Positions 62,808-64,000 of a DNA stretch of 64,000 nt are shown one piece after another. The DNA is taken from the NCBI GenBank assembly GCA_029262375.1, contig JAJCZM010000058.1:62001-126000 (forward strand), in the 5' to 3' direction. Source of the stretch: Deltaproteobacteria bacterium (GTDB lineage Bacteria > Desulfobacterota > Binatia > UBA1149 > SPBQ01). Every line of letters starts with the position of its first letter. Position 1 is the first letter of the stretch. The notes under the pieces were generated by a model, which ran no database searches, had not been told where the DNA came from, and was given only the letters and a program-made list of their open reading frames with translations. The position numbers and the translations under genes were made by a program.

Positions 62808-64000
62808 TCAGTCCTGACAGCGCACTTTCACCGCCGCCGACAGCTTCGTCACACAAGGGATCTCGCGCGCCGAGAGACAGTCGTCGGACACGGGGTCCGC
62901 GCCGAACAAGAGCGACAGCGAGAGCGACGGCTGCGCAACCGCGGCAACGAACTCGAATCCATCGGTACGCACTGTAGCCTTGACCAAGTTCTTCTTGGTG
63001 TTGCGCTTGAAGACCGCGCTCACCACTCCGTTCGCGCCCGGCGTCAAGCCCGTCTTGTCGCGGAACTTGAAAGTCTTGCCCTTACCTCCCGAATTCACGA
63101 TCGACGACGCAGGTAGAGTCGCCGAGTAGAACGTCGCAGACGCCGCATCCCGCATCTCAATCGTTACGCCAACGACGCTGGGATCTTCGAGTTGGTCGGA
63201 CAGCGCGTAGGTACTCTTCACCGTCGCGCGGTCGTCGGCCGGACCCGGCTTGCGCACGATAGACACGCGAGCCGTGAGCGGAGTGATGTCACCCGCGACG
63301 CAGGTGCCGCTGGTGCACTGATCGGCGGCAGTGCAATAGTCGCCGTCGTCGCAAGGCCCGGTATTGTTCGTGTGCAGGCACGTGCCCGACGCATCACAGG
63401 TATCGTCGGTGCATACGTTTCCGTCGTCACCACAGGCTGCCCCGGGCGGAGACAGACACTGACCACCGGTCTCGTCGCAGGAGTCATGGCAATCGGGACC
63501 ACCGATACACGGATCACCGAGGTGAATATCGCAGGCCATGTTGGAGCAGAAGTCACCGCCGTTGCAGAACACCCCATCATCGCATGGACCGGAATTCGCC
63601 AGGTGGACGCACTGCCCGAGCCCATTGCAGATGTCGTCGGTGCACGAATTGCCGTCCTCCGAACACGGGAAGGAGAACGGAGCCAAACATTCCTGCGTCA
63701 CTTCGTCGCAGGCATTCTGGCACTCGGGCATTCCGGCGCAGGGCGCTCCGACGTGGACACTGCACGTTCCACCCGCACAGGAATCATCGCCGTTACAGAA
63801 CAATCCGTCGTCACACAGGTTGCTGTTCGGCGTGAAGACGCAGCCGGTCGCCGCACTGCAGATTTCGTCAGTACACCCGTTCGAATCGTCGCAGAGCGCA
63901 TCGTTGGTGGTGTGAATGCACGTCGCCCCCATACAGCTATCTACCGTACAGGCGAAGCCGTCATCACACGAGGTCGAGTGCTCACAACTGCTGGTGCCGG
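62808..64000 (-). CDS. Cysteine-rich repeat protein, N-terminus cut by window edge
   Basis: The frame stays open to the right edge; Met at 63932 is internal (preceded by CDDGFACTVDSC-like sequence), so the gene is partial. The visible about 397 residues contain repeated CDDGxxCN, CTDDxCN and CxHxxxGxPC units, then a beta-rich domain (RVSIVRKPGPADD; GGKGKTFKFRD). It is likely exported and disulfide-rich, related in style to the DUF4215 protein, with unknown function. Confidence 0.8.
   Translation of the reverse strand, partial: GTSSCEHSTSCDDGFACTVDSCMGATCIHTTNDALCDDSNGCTDEICSAATGCVFTPNSNLCDDGLFCNGDDSCAGGTCSVHVGAPCAGMPECQNACDEVTQECLAPFSFPCSEDGNSCTDDICNGLGQCVHLANSGPCDDGVFCNGGDFCSNMACDIHLGDPCIGGPDCHDSCDETGGQCLSPPGAACGDDGNVCTDDTCDASGTCLHTNNTGPCDDGDYCTAADQCTSGTCVAGDITPLTARVSIVRKPGPADDRATVKSTYALSDQLEDPSVVGVTIEMRDAASATFYSATLPASSIVNSGGKGKTFKFRDKTGLTPGANGVVSAVFKRNTKKNLVKATVRTDGFEFVAAVAQPSLSLSLLFGADPVSDDCLSAREIPCVTKLSAAVKVRCQD

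Noticed and set aside
1..64000. Insertion sequences, prophage, integrase sites, tRNA genes
   Set aside because: No transposase, integrase, terminal inverted repeat or cloverleaf sequence could be recognised.

Overview
The window is GC-rich DNA packed with genes on both strands. It appears to come from a Gram-negative, heterotrophic, probably uncultured bacterium: there is a TonB-dependent receptor, two predicted lipoproteins, HflKC, and several exported cysteine-rich proteins. Twelve DUF4215/'Myxococcus cysteine-rich' repeats, CHRD proteins, AtuA, many SDRs and acyl-CoA dehydrogenases, and a WS/DGAT acyltransferase together suggest a Myxococcota- or Binatota/Desulfobacterota-like lineage. That placement is inference; no rRNA gene or other phylogenetic marker is present. 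GTG and TTG starts with good Shine-Dalgarno sequences are common.

Layout. 1-4.2 kb: a cut SDR, an SDR plus SRPBCC pair, and a tetR-SDR-dihydrodipicolinate-reductase-like operon with two operator copies in front of tetR. 4.2-9.3 kb: two tandem paralogous CHRD proteins with a cysteine-rich C-terminal module, and a secreted repeat protein. 9.3-18.2 kb: HD-domain protein, acyl-CoA carboxylase carboxyltransferase, pyrophosphatase, an AtuA-hydrolase pair, and an acyl-CoA dehydrogenase/enoyl-CoA hydratase/SDR operon, which looks like branched or terpenoid acyl-CoA catabolism. 18.3-23.4 kb: a 1255-residue secreted PHP metallohydrolase that carries the same cysteine-rich module at its N-terminus, coupled to a HEAT-repeat protein. 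23.8-31.1 kb: thiolase plus type II 3-hydroxyacyl-CoA dehydrogenase, an overlapping HugZ-like/TMEM64/membrane-protein operon, a serine hydrolase, and a wax ester synthase/DGAT.

31.1-45.3 kb: a detoxification and acyl-metabolism stretch with a tandem DsbA-fold protein, two GST-like proteins, an APH-family kinase, a His-rich small protein, a crotonase, an RNA uracil methyltransferase, a haloalkane dehalogenase, a predicted PPi-dependent phosphofructokinase, EgtB without EgtD, PhzF, a lipoprotein and an ACAD10/11-like dehydrogenase. 45.6-52.4 kb: three periplasmic binding proteins, a TonB-dependent receptor and a hybrid-less histidine kinase in one direction, with no permease, ATPase or response regulator; this is the best candidate for an unusual signalling or uptake system. 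52.5-54.4 kb: hflK-hflC, ending in a bidirectional terminator. 54.5-64 kb: a large DUF4215 protein, a CoA-transferase family III/racemase, HAD, ArsC-like, a sulfatase-fold lipoprotein, a Lon-N protein and a cut cysteine-rich protein.

Two patterns cut across the annotation. The first is an exported cysteine module with the fixed pattern C-x2-C-x12-C-D-x2-DDG-x2-N-x-S-C in three proteins of different architecture. The second is a set of unrelated short tandem repeats, three of which carry mini-hairpins with 3-nt loops, lying at gene boundaries. No tRNA, rRNA, CRISPR array or insertion sequence was recognised.
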